A stretch of DNA of 64,000 bases from Variovorax sp. RA8 (GTDB lineage: Bacteria > Pseudomonadota > Gammaproteobacteria > Burkholderiales > Burkholderiaceae_C): the NCBI RefSeq assembly GCF_901827175.1, contig NZ_LR594662.1:2604001-2668000 (forward strand), written 5' to 3'. Positions 1-8,694 of the stretch are shown piece by piece. Position 1 is the first letter of the stretch; every line of letters starts with the position of its first letter. Below the pieces are notes generated by a model that was not told where the DNA came from, did not search any database, and saw only the letters and a program-made list of their open reading frames with translations. A program made the position numbers and the translations under genes.

Positions 1-946
1 CCCTCGCTTGTGCCAGGACTGCGGCGATCGTTCGTTCCGCCAGCGGCAGCTTGAAGGCGTTGTCGTGCGTCGGCTGGGCACCCGCCAGCAGCCGGCCGGC
101 AACCGCCTCGGCCCCTTGCGGCAGCGCAGCGTCGGCGGCCTCGTCGCGCCACGGCTTGTGCGCCACGCCGCCGAGGGCGACCCGGCCCGCGCCGTTGCGC
201 TGCACGATCGCAGCCACGGAGACGAGCGCGAAGGCGTACGAGGCGCGATCGCGCACCTTGCGGTACAGCTGGGCGCCGCCTGCCGGCCGGGGCAGCGTGA
301 CCGCGGTGATCAGCTCGCCGCGCTCCAGTGCCGTCTCGATGTGCGGGGTATCGCCCGGCAGCCGGTGGAAATCGGCGATCGGGATGACACGTGCCCGGCC
401 GTCGGGCCGCACGGTCTCCACCGTCGCGTCGAGCACGCGCATCGCAACCGCCATGTCACTGGGGTGGGTGGCGATGCAGGCCTGGCTGCTTCCGACCACC
501 GCGAGTTGACGGCTCACCCCACCCAATGCGCTGCAGCCGCTGCCCGGCTGGCGCTTGTTGCACGGCTGGTCGGTGTCGTAGAAGTAGGGGCAGCGCGTGC
601 GCTGCAGGAGGTTGCCGGCCGTGGTCGCCTTGTTGCGCAATTGGCCCGAGGCCCCGGCCAGCAGCGCCCGCGAGAGCACGCCGTAGTCGCGCCGCACGCG
701 CTCGTCCGCGGCCAGCGTGGTGTTGCGCACCAGCGCCCCGATGCGAAGCCCGCCATCAGCCGTCGGCTCGATCCTGTCCAGCGCGAGGCCGTTCACATCC
801 ACCAGGTGCGTCGGCACCTCGATCTGCAGCTTCATCAGGTCGAGCAGGTTGGTGCCGCCGGCAATGAACTTCGCGGCCGGGTCGCGGGCCACGGCCGCGG
901 CGGCTTGCGCCGGCGACTTCGCGCGCTCGTAGGTGAAGGGCTTCAT
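1..946 (-). CDS. paoB: PaoB-like FAD subunit of periplasmic aldehyde oxidoreductase (3' end cut by window edge)
   Basis: This is the FAD-binding subunit of a xanthine-dehydrogenase-family molybdoenzyme, which passes electrons from the Fe-S subunit to the acceptor. Translating from the ATG at 946 gives an open frame to the window edge. It contains the FAD motif [12 protein letters not shown] near residue 28 and the segment [19 protein letters not shown]. The following cysteines ([11 protein letters not shown], then NKRQPGSGC) match the extra [4Fe-4S] loop of E. coli PaoB. Its ATG overlaps the stop of the upstream 2Fe-2S gene by 4 bases (ATGA), so the two are translationally coupled. The molybdopterin subunit (PaoC) would be expected beyond base 1. 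The substrate is unknown; aromatic or aliphatic aldehydes are usual for the family. Confidence 0.85.
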   Translation of the reverse strand, partial: MKPFTYERAKSPAQAAAAVARDPAAKFIAGGTNLLDLMKLQIEVPTHLVDVNGLALDRIEPTADGGLRIGALVRNTTLAADERVRRDYGVLSRALLAGASGQLRNKATTAGNLLQRTRCPYFYDTDQPCNKRQPGSGCSALGGVSRQLAVVGSSQACIATHPSDMAVAMRVLDATVETVRPDGRARVIPIADFHRLPGDTPHIETALERGELITAVTLPRPAGGAQLYRKVRDRASYAFALVSVAAIVQRNGAGRVALGGVAHKPWRDEAADAALPQGAEAVAGRLLAGAQPTHDNAFKLPLAERTIAAVLAQAR

Positions 947-1584
947 GTCCTGACTCCGGCCACTTCGGACATCGCATCGATGATGTTGGAATAGGCGCCG
1001 CAGCGGCAGATGTTGCCGCTCATGCGCTCCCGAAGTTCCTCGGCAGAGAGCAGCGGCCGCGCCGCGAGGTCCGCGCTGACGTGGCTGGGAATGCCCTGGC
1101 GAATCTCGTCGAGCACGCCGACCGCCGAGCAGATCTGGCCCGGCGTGCAGTACCCGCACTGGTAGCCGTCGTGCTTCACGAAGGCGGCCTGCATCGGATG
1201 CAGGCTCCCGGGCGTGCCGAGGCCCTCGATGGTGGTGACCTTGCTGCCTTCATGCATCACGACGAGCGTCAGGCACGAATTGATTCGCACGCCGTCCACC
1301 AGGACGGTGCATGCGCCGCACTGCCCGTGGTCGCAGCCCTTCTTGGTGCCGGTGAGGTGCAGGTGCTCGCGCAAGGCGTCGAGCAGCGTGGTCCGCGTGT
1401 CGAGATCGAGCGTGCGGCGCGTGCCGTTCACCTCGAGGGACACCTTGGTTGCCGGCACAGTGCCGCCGGCAGCCGCAGCCGGTGCTGCGGTGGCATCTGG
1501 GGAGACGGTGGTCGTGGCGGCCGTGGCAGCGCCCACGATCAACAGGTCACGCCGGGAGATGGTCAGGTCGCTCGGACTGTCCAT
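943..1584 (-). CDS. paoA: PaoA-like 2Fe-2S subunit of aldehyde oxidoreductase, Tat-exported
   Basis: This is the iron-sulphur subunit of a molybdenum hydroxylase (213 aa). It starts with a Tat signal, [11 protein letters not shown] at residues 10-20, followed by an Ala-rich linker, so the complex is probably folded in the cytoplasm and exported, as with E. coli PaoABC. The plant-type [2Fe-2S] site is visible as [15 protein letters not shown]. The second cluster site is GYCTPGQIC followed by ICRCGAY near the C terminus. It is first in the minus-strand operon and couples to the FAD subunit by an ATGA overlap. The 158 bases upstream show no gene. Confidence 0.9.
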   Translation of the reverse strand: MDSPSDLTISRRDLLIVGAATAATTTVSPDATAAPAAAAGGTVPATKVSLEVNGTRRTLDLDTRTTLLDALREHLHLTGTKKGCDHGQCGACTVLVDGVRINSCLTLVVMHEGSKVTTIEGLGTPGSLHPMQAAFVKHDGYQCGYCTPGQICSAVGVLDEIRQGIPSHVSADLAARPLLSAEELRERMSGNICRCGAYSNIIDAMSEVAGVRT

Positions 1585-1742
1585 GTTGGTCGATCCTCAT
1601 GGATGGCGCGGCGCGAAACTAGCTGCGGCCGCTAAGGCTCGTCGCCGCCTCCGGCGATCAGGCAGGCGAGGATGACGGCGTCGCGCCACGGGGCCATGTA
1701 GGCCGCCGGCTCACGCGTGAGTAGTCGCGGCGACATGCGTCG

Positions 1743-2714
1743 TCATGAAGACCTGGCAGATGCAGATGGCAGCTCTGCACGGGCCTCCCTGCCGAACCGT
1801 CGGACCGATTGCGGCGGCTGCCCGAGGCTGCGCAGGAACGCGCGTCGCATGCGTTCGCGATCGCCGAAGCCGACCTCGTCGGCGATCACATCCATGGACA
1901 GGCGCCCTTGCTCGAGCCTCAGTCTCGCGGCTTCGACACGCAAGAGCTCGACGGCCTTGGCGGGTGAGCGGCCCGTCTCGGTGCTGAAGGCCCTGCTGAA
2001 CTGCCGCGGGCTGAGCCCTGCGACGTCGGCAAGCTCTTCGACGGACAACGCTTCGCGCAAATGGGCGTTCGCGTAGTCGATGGCCTTCTGGATCCTGTCG
2101 GACTTCGGGTCGAGGTCGAGCAACGCGGAGAACTGCGACTGTCCGCCCGTGCGACGGTGGTAGACGACGAGCTTGCGCGCGACCGTGCGGGACACGTCCT
2201 TGCCGAAATCCTTCTCGATCATGGCGAGCGCCAGGTCGATGGTGGCCGCCATGCCTGCAGAGGTCCAGATCGGTCCGTCGACGACGAATATCTGGTCTTC
2301 CTCGACGGCGATCTTCGGGAACCGGCGCTGCAGATCGCGAGCGAACCGCCAGTGGGTCGTCGCCCGGCGGCCATCGAGGACGCCTGCTTCGGCGAGGAGG
2401 AAGGCGCCGGTGCAGGGAGCCGCGATCCGCCTCGATGTCGTGAGCGCGCGCTTGACGAAGGCGACCAATCCGGGCGAACTGAGGTCGGTCTCGACACCGG
2501 AGCCGAACATGACCGTGTCGAAGACGGCGTCGCCGAAAGGCTGGGTCTCGACACGGAACCCGGCGGAGGCGGCAACGAGGCCACCCTTTTCCGAGACCAG
2601 GGTCACCTCATACGCCGGCTCGTCGACCACGAGGTTGGCAGTCTCGAAGGCAGTGACCGCAGCGAAGCCCAGCAGGTAGAAGTTGGGGAATACGACGAAA
2701 CCGATCCTGTGCAT
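1743..2714 (-). CDS. GlxA-family AraC-type transcriptional regulator
   Basis: This 323-aa regulator has an N-terminal DJ-1/PfpI-like domain (about residues 1-170) with the nucleophile-elbow segment AAPCTGAFLLAEAG. A C-terminal AraC/XylS double helix-turn-helix follows (about 215-310; LSVEELADVAGLSPRQFSRAF and VIADEVGFGDRERMRRAF). Members of the GlxA family respond to small metabolites and usually control a neighbouring operon. It is divergent from the MFS-cupin-CMD operon, and an 11-bp inverted repeat at 2730-2767 lies in the shared region just upstream of its ATG. Its inducer is not evident. Confidence 0.9.
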   Translation of the reverse strand: MHRIGFVVFPNFYLLGFAAVTAFETANLVVDEPAYEVTLVSEKGGLVAASAGFRVETQPFGDAVFDTVMFGSGVETDLSSPGLVAFVKRALTTSRRIAAPCTGAFLLAEAGVLDGRRATTHWRFARDLQRRFPKIAVEEDQIFVVDGPIWTSAGMAATIDLALAMIEKDFGKDVSRTVARKLVVYHRRTGGQSQFSALLDLDPKSDRIQKAIDYANAHLREALSVEELADVAGLSPRQFSRAFSTETGRSPAKAVELLRVEAARLRLEQGRLSMDVIADEVGFGDRERMRRAFLRSLGQPPQSVRRFGREARAELPSASARSS

Positions 2715-2729
2715 GTGTCACTCCGCGCC

Positions 2730-2767
2730 ATGTCTCGAATCAGCAGTATTTATGACATTTGAGACAT
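2730..2767. promoter_or_regulatory. Inverted repeat, candidate operator between the AraC/GlxA gene and the MFS operon
   Basis: The left arm ATGTCTCGAAT (2730-2740) and right arm ATTTGAGACAT (2757-2767) are inverted copies matching at 10 of 11 positions, separated by 16 bases. They sit in the divergent intergenic region, beginning 16 bases upstream of the regulator ATG. The size and placement suit a dimeric AraC-type regulator, but binding is inferred. Confidence 0.5.
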
Positions 2768-2826
2768 CGGCAATGGCGCATATTCTGGCGGCTCTACTCC
2801 ATCGAAGCCATCGAAAGTTGTTTGAT

Positions 2827-4017
2827 ATGGACCGTCGACTCGTCATGCTTGCGCTCGGCATGTTCGCCATGGGAACGGACAATTTCGTCGTCGCCGGAAT
2901 CCTTCCGGGCGTTGCCCAGTCACTGCACACCTCGGTCAGCCTGGCCGGCCAGATGGTGACCGTCTACGCGCTTTCATACGCCGTCATGGCGCCCGTGATG
3001 GCCGCCCTGGCCGGGGGATGGCCGCGCGAGGTTCTCCTGGTCTCGGCACTGGCGGTCTTTGTTGCAGGCAATGTCATCAGCGCCCTTGCGACGGACCTGA
3101 ACACCGTGCTGGTGAGCCGCGCAATTGCTGGCCTGGGCGCTGCCATGTTCGCGCCCACGGCACTCGGGGTGGCCGCCGCGCTGGCGGAGCCGGCGAGGCG
3201 GGGGCGCGCACTCGCCACCGTGACCGCCGGCCTCGCCGGTGCCACGGCACTGGGCGCACCGATCGGCACCTTCATCGGCGGGTTCGGAAGCTGGAGGGCC
3301 ACGCTGTGGTTCGTCGCGGCCCTCGGGCTCGTCTCGATGATCGGCGTCTGGACGATGCTTCGCTCGGTCCCGCAGCCCGCACGCATCCCCTTGCGGGAGA
3401 GGCTGGCGCCCGTGCGCGACATCCGCATCGCGCTGACCCTGCTGACGTCGCTGTTCGCCTTCGGCGGGTTCCTGATGGTCTATACCTACGCCGGGCTGGT
3501 GCTGGGTCGCGTGACCGGCGGCGATGAGCGCGTCCTCGCCGGCATGCTTCTCTTCTGGGGTGTCGCCGCGACGATCGGCAACGTGCTGGCGGGTCGGCTG
3601 GTCGATCGTTTCGACAGCCGCAGGATCATCAACGCCGGCCTCGGCGTTGCCATCGTCAACTTCTGCGCCTTGCCATGGACTGCCGCCCATCCGGTGAGCG
3701 CTCTCATCGCGCTGGCGATCTGGGGCGTGTGCGGATGGGGCCTCCTCGTGCCCCAGCAGCACCGGCTCGTGAAGATCGCGCCCGAGGTCGCACCGCTGCT
3801 GCTTGCCCTGAACAACACGGCCACCTATGGCGGACTTGCCTGCTCGGGCGTCATTGGAGGCGTCGTGCTCCTGTACATGGACCCGCAGTACCTCAGCCTC
3901 GTCGGAGCCGGGCTGATCGCGGTCGCTTTCGTGCTCGCCGAGGCTGCGCATCGCCACATCCGGCGTGAGCGCGTACTGAACTATGCGGTCGCCGGCACGA
4001 CGCCTGGTGCGGCATGA
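2827..4017 (+). CDS. MFS transporter (DHA1-type efflux family)
   Basis: This is a 12-helix major facilitator protein. From the ATG at 2827 it begins MDRRLVMLALGMFAMG and carries the DHA1-like first-helix motif TDNFVVAGILPG. Helix 4-5 shows RAIAGLGAAMFAPTALG and the antiporter-like GAPIGTFIGGFGSWRATLWFV. In-frame ATGs at 2773 and 2683 would add 18 or 48 residues. The 2683 start would read through the candidate operator and overlap the divergent gene, so 2827 is preferred; it gives 396 aa, a usual MFS length. Cupin and CMD genes follow on the same strand after gaps of 51 and 26 bases, so they are probably cotranscribed. The substrate is unknown. Confidence 0.88.
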   Translation: MDRRLVMLALGMFAMGTDNFVVAGILPGVAQSLHTSVSLAGQMVTVYALSYAVMAPVMAALAGGWPREVLLVSALAVFVAGNVISALATDLNTVLVSRAIAGLGAAMFAPTALGVAAALAEPARRGRALATVTAGLAGATALGAPIGTFIGGFGSWRATLWFVAALGLVSMIGVWTMLRSVPQPARIPLRERLAPVRDIRIALTLLTSLFAFGGFLMVYTYAGLVLGRVTGGDERVLAGMLLFWGVAATIGNVLAGRLVDRFDSRRIINAGLGVAIVNFCALPWTAAHPVSALIALAIWGVCGWGLLVPQQHRLVKIAPEVAPLLLALNNTATYGGLACSGVIGGVVLLYMDPQYLSLVGAGLIAVAFVLAEAAHRHIRRERVLNYAVAGTTPGAA

Positions 4018-4068
4018 CCGATCGCAAGGCCGCGACGGCCGTGCCGCAAGACACCAGCAAAGGAAATC

Positions 4069-4485
4069 ATGAAACTCAGACTCATCGTCGGCGCTGCGTG
4101 CGCCGCACTCATCCCCGCATTCGCAATGACGGTGGCCGCACACACCGGCCGTGAAGTGGTCACCCCTCATTTCGAGCACGCACTGCCCGACATTCCCGGC
4201 AAGTCGCTGATCGCCGTGGTGGTCGACTATCCACCCGGCAGCGCATCCGCGCCGCACTCGCACGCGAAGTCAGCCTTCATCTTCGGCTATGTCGTGTCGG
4301 GCGCGATCGAAACGCAGGTCAACGACGAAGCCAGGCGGATCGTCCGCGCAGGCGAGAGCTTCTACGAGCCGCCGGGCTCGCGGCATCCTGTCAGCAGGAA
4401 TGCAAGCACGACGGAGCCGGCGAAGCTGCTGGCCGTCTTCGTCGTCGACTCGAATGACCGGGCGCTGACCACGCCCGACAAGTAA
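4069..4485 (+). CDS. Secreted cupin-domain protein
   Basis: This 138-aa protein has an N-terminal export signal (hydrophobic stretch at residues 4-23, likely cleaved after the Ala run) and one small cupin barrel. Metal-ligand motifs are visible: PHSHAKSAFIFGYVVSG (two His of motif 1) and PPGSRHPVSRNA (His of motif 2). A good ribosome site (AAAGGAAATC) precedes the ATG. It lies between the MFS gene and an alkylhydroperoxidase-like gene, an arrangement common in oxidative or electrophile stress operons. Whether it is an enzyme or a binding protein cannot be told. Confidence 0.82.
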   Translation: MKLRLIVGAACAALIPAFAMTVAAHTGREVVTPHFEHALPDIPGKSLIAVVVDYPPGSASAPHSHAKSAFIFGYVVSGAIETQVNDEARRIVRAGESFYEPPGSRHPVSRNASTTEPAKLLAVFVVDSNDRALTTPDK

Positions 4486-4511
4486 CTCACTGAAGCAAAG
4501 GAAAATCCGGA

Positions 4512-4967
4512 ATGAGCAAGCGCCTCGATTACAACCAGGTCGCGCCGGCAGGCGCCAAGGCCCTCGGCGGCGTCTACGGGTACGTGACGCAGAGCGGCCT
4601 TCCGCCTGGCCTGGTCGACCTGGTCTATCTGCGCGTCTCGCAGATCAACAACTGCGCCTACTGCCTCGACATGCACACGCGCGAACTGCTGAAGAAGGGG
4701 CTGAAGATCGAGAAGCTGGCGCTGGTGCAGGCCTGGGCCGAAGGCGGAAGTCTCTTCGACGAACGCGAGCGTGCCGCCCTGGCCTGGGCCGAAACGGTGA
4801 CGCGCGTGGCAGAGACCGGCGTTCCCGACGAGGCCTACGGGGCGGCGCGTGCGACGTTCAGCGAACGGGAACTCGTGGATCTCACGATCGCGATCAGCGT
4901 GATGAATGCCTACAACCGCATGGCGATCAGCTTTCGAAACACGCCCGCGGCAGTGCTCGAGGAGTGA
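4512..4967 (+). CDS. Carboxymuconolactone decarboxylase / AhpD-like peroxidase-family protein
   Basis: This 151-aa all-helical protein of the CMD superfamily carries the redox motif NNCAYCLDMHTREL (Cys-x2-Cys followed by His at +4). That marks the AhpD-like alkylhydroperoxidase branch rather than true gamma-carboxymuconolactone decarboxylase. The WAEGGSLFDERERAALAWAETV segment is typical of the family. A purine-rich ribosome site (AAAGGAAAATCCGGA) precedes the ATG. It ends the MFS-cupin-CMD operon and converges on the TctC gene, ending one base before it. Confidence 0.87.
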   Translation: MSKRLDYNQVAPAGAKALGGVYGYVTQSGLPPGLVDLVYLRVSQINNCAYCLDMHTRELLKKGLKIEKLALVQAWAEGGSLFDERERAALAWAETVTRVAETGVPDEAYGAARATFSERELVDLTIAISVMNAYNRMAISFRNTPAAVLEE

Positions 4968-4968
4968 C

Positions 4969-5964
4969 CTACTCGACGACGACCTTGCCGTCCTTCACGA
5001 GCTGCGCGAACTTCGCCGTCTCCTCGCGGATCCGGGCGGCCATGTCGGCGGAGCTGTCGCCGATCGGGTCCGCGCCGATGGCCTGCATGCGCTCGCCGAA
5101 GTCGGGCGACTTGATGATCTTCACCATCTCGCGGTTCAGCTTCGCAACGATGTCCTTCGGGGTGTTCGCCGGCGCGAGCACGCCGAACCAGGTCCCGATG
5201 TCGAATCCCTTCAGGCCGGCCTGTTCGAGGGTCGGTACCTCGGGCAGCACGGCGGACCGTTTTGCCGTGGTCACCGCAAGCGCGCGCAGCTTGCCGCTCT
5301 TGATGTGCTGCAGCACCGGCGTGATGGTGTCGAAGGACATGGCCACCTGGCCGCCGAGAAGGTCGGTGGTGAGCGGGCCGCTGCCCTTGTAGGGCACGTG
5401 CAGCAGGGTAGTGCCGGTGCTGGCCTGGAACTGAGTGCCGATCAGGTGCTGCGCGGTGCCATTGCCGTTCGAGCCGTACGCCAGGGGCGTGGGTGATGTC
5501 TTGGCGAATGCGACCAGCTCGGCCACGGTCCTGGCAGGCGTGAGCGCGGCGTTGACGACCAGGACATTGGGGACCATCGCCACCGTGGTGATCGGCGTGA
5601 GGTCCTTCTGGAAGTCATAGGGGAGCTTCTTGTAGACACTGGTCGCGATCGTGTGGTGCACCGCACCCATGAGCAGCGTATAGCCATCGGGCTTGGCCTT
5701 GGCGACGTAGTCCGCGCCCAGCGTGGCGCCCGCGCCCGGCTTGCTTTCGACCACCACAGGCTGGCCCAGGCTCTTGGACAGTGCGTCGGCGAGTGCCCGG
5801 GCCAGCACATCGGTCGTGCCGCCCGCAGGAAAGGGCACGATCAGGCTGATCGGCTTGGCCGGCCATGCCTCCTGGGCGCCGGCCCATGGGACCAGGGAAA
5901 GCCCAAGCGCGGCCATGGCGGCGCCCGTGAGGACTCGGCGATTGAGCGGGAATCTTTGGTTCAT
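4969..5964 (-). CDS. Bug/TctC-family periplasmic solute receptor, beside tartrate dehydrogenase
   Basis: This is a periplasmic binding protein of the tripartite tricarboxylate transporter receptor (Bug) family. The ATG at 5964 is preceded by GGAGACAAAGAG, so the in-frame ATG 12 codons upstream is not used. A signal peptide (RRVLTGAAMAALGLSLVPWAGA) is followed by the family signature WPAKPISLIVPFPAGGTTD and KAKPDGYTLLMG. It is second in the operon after the tartrate dehydrogenase gene (61-base gap), suggesting a hydroxy-dicarboxylate ligand such as tartrate. No tctA or tctB membrane genes are present nearby, so it must borrow a transporter or act as a sensor. Confidence 0.92.
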   Translation of the reverse strand: MNQRFPLNRRVLTGAAMAALGLSLVPWAGAQEAWPAKPISLIVPFPAGGTTDVLARALADALSKSLGQPVVVESKPGAGATLGADYVAKAKPDGYTLLMGAVHHTIATSVYKKLPYDFQKDLTPITTVAMVPNVLVVNAALTPARTVAELVAFAKTSPTPLAYGSNGNGTAQHLIGTQFQASTGTTLLHVPYKGSGPLTTDLLGGQVAMSFDTITPVLQHIKSGKLRALAVTTAKRSAVLPEVPTLEQAGLKGFDIGTWFGVLAPANTPKDIVAKLNREMVKIIKSPDFGERMQAIGADPIGDSSADMAARIREETAKFAQLVKDGKVVVE

Positions 5965-6025
5965 CTCTTTGTCTCCAGGTTGACGGTCTGCGCCGTTCAT
6001 TCGGACTTGCGGTGAGCGCAGCGCT

Positions 6026-7114
6026 TCATGCGGCCTGGCGCTGCCGACCGGCGGACGCGAGTCGCTCGCACACGGCCTGCGTGACCTGCGACGTGGTCGC
6101 CGTGCCGCCCAGGTCGCGGGTATGGAGCGATGGGTCGGCGGTGACGGCTTCGATGGCGTTCATGACGCGTTGGGCGGCATCGGCTTCGCCCAGGTGCTCC
6201 AACAGCATCGCGACCGACCAGAAGGTGCCGACGGGGTTCGCCAGTCCCTGGCCCATGATGTCGAATGCCGAACCGTGGATCGGCTCGAACATGGACGGGT
6301 AGCGGCGCTCGGGGTCGATGTTGCCCGTCGGCGCGATGCCCAGGCTTCCTGCGAGGGCGGCGGCAAGGTCGCTCAGTATGTCGGCATGGAGGTTGGTGGC
6401 GACGATCGTGTCGAGCGTGGCGGGCCGGTTGATCATGCGCGCCGTCGATGCATCGACCAGTTCCTTGTCCCAGGTGACGTCCGGAAACTCCTTGGAAACC
6501 TGCAGCGCGATCTCGTCCCACATCACCATGGCGTGCCGCTGGGCGTTGCTCTTGGTGATGACAGTCAGCAGCTTGCGGGGGCGCGACTGCGCCAGCTTGA
6601 AGGCGAAGCGCATGATGCGCTCGACGCCTGCCCGGGTCATGATCGAGACATCCGTGGCAGCCTCGATCGGATGGCCTTGGTGAACGCGGCCGCCGACGCC
6701 CGCATACTCGCCCTCCGAGTTCTCGCGAACGATCACCCAGTCGAGGTCGTCCGGCCCGCAGCGCTTGAGCGGCCCGTCGATGCCCGGCAGGATGCGCGTC
6801 GGGCGCACGTTGGCGTACTGGTCGAAGCCCTGGCAGATCTTCAGGCGCAGCCCCCAGAGGGTGATGTGGTCGGGAATGTGCGGATCGCCCGCCGAGCCGA
6901 ACAGGATGGCGTCCTTGCCGCGCAAGGCATCGAGGCCGTCGTCCGGCATCATCACCCCGTGCTTGCGGAAGTAGTCGCCGCCCCACTCGAAGTTCTCGAA
7001 TTCGAACTTGAAGCTGCCCGCCGAAGCGACGGCGTCCAGCACTTCCCGCCCGGCCGGCACGACTTCCTTGCCGATGCCGTCGCCTGGAATGGTTGCAATC
7101 CGGTACGTCTTCAT
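6026..7114 (-). CDS. ttuC: Tartrate dehydrogenase / isopropylmalate dehydrogenase-family enzyme
   Basis: This NAD-dependent beta-decarboxylating dehydrogenase (362 aa from the ATG at 7114) probably oxidises tartrate or D-malate. Visible motifs are IATIPGDGIGKEVVPAG at the N terminus, FGSAGDPHIPDHITLWGLRL, VRENSEGEYAGVGGRV (substrate loop) and EPIHGSAFDIMGQGLANP (metal and NAD region). These match TtuC/YeaU more than LeuB. The in-frame ATG 19 codons upstream lies in the divergent promoter region and is less likely. A TctC receptor follows and a LysR gene is divergent, the usual layout of tartrate-use loci. Confidence 0.87.
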   Translation of the reverse strand: MKTYRIATIPGDGIGKEVVPAGREVLDAVASAGSFKFEFENFEWGGDYFRKHGVMMPDDGLDALRGKDAILFGSAGDPHIPDHITLWGLRLKICQGFDQYANVRPTRILPGIDGPLKRCGPDDLDWVIVRENSEGEYAGVGGRVHQGHPIEAATDVSIMTRAGVERIMRFAFKLAQSRPRKLLTVITKSNAQRHAMVMWDEIALQVSKEFPDVTWDKELVDASTARMINRPATLDTIVATNLHADILSDLAAALAGSLGIAPTGNIDPERRYPSMFEPIHGSAFDIMGQGLANPVGTFWSVAMLLEHLGEADAAQRVMNAIEAVTADPSLHTRDLGGTATTSQVTQAVCERLASAGRQRQAA

Positions 7115-7195
7115 TTGTGCCTGGTCCTTTGTCTGTTCGAGGCCGATTCTGAGGGTTGCATCCGAGTGCATCGCGGCGGTAGATTCAATCCGCCT

Positions 7196-7210
7196 TTAAC
7201 CTGAAGTTAA
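7196..7210. promoter_or_regulatory. Candidate LysR operator TTAAC-N5-GTTAA
   Basis: Perfect 5-bp inverted arms TTAAC and GTTAA with a 5-base centre form a 15-bp site, 13 bases before the LysR ATG at 7224 and 81 bases upstream of the divergent ttuC ATG. LysR regulators usually bind such interrupted dyads upstream of the divergent target, so this is a reasonable autoregulatory site. The assignment is inferred from position and symmetry only. Confidence 0.45.
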
Positions 7211-7223
7211 CAATCCACAGACC

Positions 7224-8156
7224 ATGAACCAGGGCATCCAACCCTCCGAGCTGGGTTTCTTCGTGCAGATCGCGGCGGGCGGGAGCCTGAGCGCCGCCGC
7301 GCGCAACCTGGGCGTTTCCACGCCGGCCGTCAGCAAGCGCCTGTCGCAGATGGAGCAGCGGCTACGCATGCCGCTGGTCAACCGCACCACGCGGCGACTG
7401 AGCCTGACGCCGGAGGGCGAGGTGTTCCTGGAGCATGCGCGCCGGATCCTCGGCGAACTCGATGACCTGGACCAGCTCCTGGCCAAGGGGAGGGCGTCAC
7501 CCAAGGGCCTGCTGCGCGTGAATGCGACGCTTGGCTTCGGCCGCATGCACGTGGCCCCGGTCATCTCGCGCTACTGCCGCCTTTGGCCCGATGTGGAAGT
7601 CCAGCTGCAGTTGTCCGCCGACCCGCCGCCGCTCATCGAGGATGCCTTCGACGTCTGTGTCCGATTCGGGGAGCCGCCGGACGCACGGGTGATCGCCAAG
7701 CGGCTGGCGCCCAACCGACGGCTGCTATGCGCCTCGCCCAAGTACCTGGCGCAGCGGGGGACGCCCGCGGTGCCCGCCGATCTGGCACGGCATGACTGCA
7801 TCGGCATTCGCCAGGGCAACGATGCCTACGGGGTCTGGCGCCTGGCGAGCGGGAAGGGGCGCCGGGAGCACACCGAGACCATCAAGGTCCGTGGCGCGCT
7901 GACCACCAACGACGGCGAGATCGCGGTGCGCTGGGCACTCGATGGGCACGGCATCGTCATGCGCGCCGAGTGGGACATCGCGCGCTACCTGGCAAGCGGG
8001 CGCCTGGTACAGGTTCTGCCGCAGTACCGGACGCCCAGTGCCGACATCTACGCCGTCTACGCGCAGCATCATCAGCTGTCGTCGCGCGTGCGGCTGTTCG
8101 TCGACTGCCTGACGGAGGCATTCGCGCGGCTCGGGCCTGGCACGGGCACCCAGTAG
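7224..8156 (+). CDS. LysR-family regulator of the tartrate dehydrogenase operon
   Basis: This 310-aa LysR-type regulator has the winged helix at residues 5-65 (GGSLSAAARNLGVSTPAVSKRLSQMEQ) and a periplasmic-binding-like effector domain after it. It is divergent from ttuC-tctC across 109 bases that hold the 7196-7210 dyad, which makes that operon its likely target. It resembles DmlR/TtuA-like regulators of malate or tartrate use; that specificity is inferred from context. Confidence 0.9.
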   Translation: MNQGIQPSELGFFVQIAAGGSLSAAARNLGVSTPAVSKRLSQMEQRLRMPLVNRTTRRLSLTPEGEVFLEHARRILGELDDLDQLLAKGRASPKGLLRVNATLGFGRMHVAPVISRYCRLWPDVEVQLQLSADPPPLIEDAFDVCVRFGEPPDARVIAKRLAPNRRLLCASPKYLAQRGTPAVPADLARHDCIGIRQGNDAYGVWRLASGKGRREHTETIKVRGALTTNDGEIAVRWALDGHGIVMRAEWDIARYLASGRLVQVLPQYRTPSADIYAVYAQHHQLSSRVRLFVDCLTEAFARLGPGTGTQ

Positions 8157-8170
8157 CAGCTTCCGGCCGC

Positions 8171-8629
8171 TCAACCTTCCGCAACAAAGCCAGGCAGCAG
8201 CGTGGCCGCGGCCTGCAGAAGCTCGAACTCGGTATCGGAGAGCGGCAGAGGGGTCATGTCGAAATGGCTCAGCGTGCCCCACAGATCGCCGCTGGAGGTC
8301 GTCAGCGGAACACTGTGATACGACACGACCACACCCCGATACGGGTGATCCCGGAGCCTCGGGTCGGCTGCCGAGTCGTCGGTGCGGAACGAGCCGTCCC
8401 GAAGAACGAACTGGCAGAAGCTCTGGTCGAAAGGCACGGCCACAAGGAACTCGGGCCGCAGCTCGCCCGCCTTGTCGTGCAGCAGCACATTGCGCAGCAT
8501 GGGGCCGGCGAAGCGGTAGACGGCGCTGTACCGGTGCGGGACGCCTTCGTTCAGGTACGCAAGCGCCGCCTCCGGGCCTTCGGCGTGCAGGACCGCCGAG
8601 AACGCTTCCAGATTGCGAGGCAATGCCAT
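8171..8629 (-). CDS. GAF-domain-like protein
   Basis: This 152-aa protein is recognisable as a GAF-type sensory domain by GVVVSYHSVPLTTSSGDLWGTLSHFDMTPLPLS near the C terminus, where family members read WGTLCHFD. The expected Cys is Ser here. The ATG at 8629 (MALPRNLEAF) is preferred. Upstream in-frame codons are antisense to the neighbouring LysR gene and look non-coding. It lies 65 bases after that LysR gene on the same strand and converges on the tartrate LysR gene. No output domain is attached; its ligand is unknown. Confidence 0.75.
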   Translation of the reverse strand: MALPRNLEAFSAVLHAEGPEAALAYLNEGVPHRYSAVYRFAGPMLRNVLLHDKAGELRPEFLVAVPFDQSFCQFVLRDGSFRTDDSAADPRLRDHPYRGVVVSYHSVPLTTSSGDLWGTLSHFDMTPLPLSDTEFELLQAAATLLPGFVAEG

Positions 8630-8694
8630 GTCTCGATTTTCGCCCCGAAGGATGAGGGGAACATGATGGATACCCGAACTCGCCGCTGTTGCGC

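Noticed and set aside
2683..2826. Longer N terminus for the MFS transporter starting at 2683.
   Set aside because: It would overlap the divergent regulator gene and read through the inverted repeat, and adds 48 residues with no membrane-protein character.
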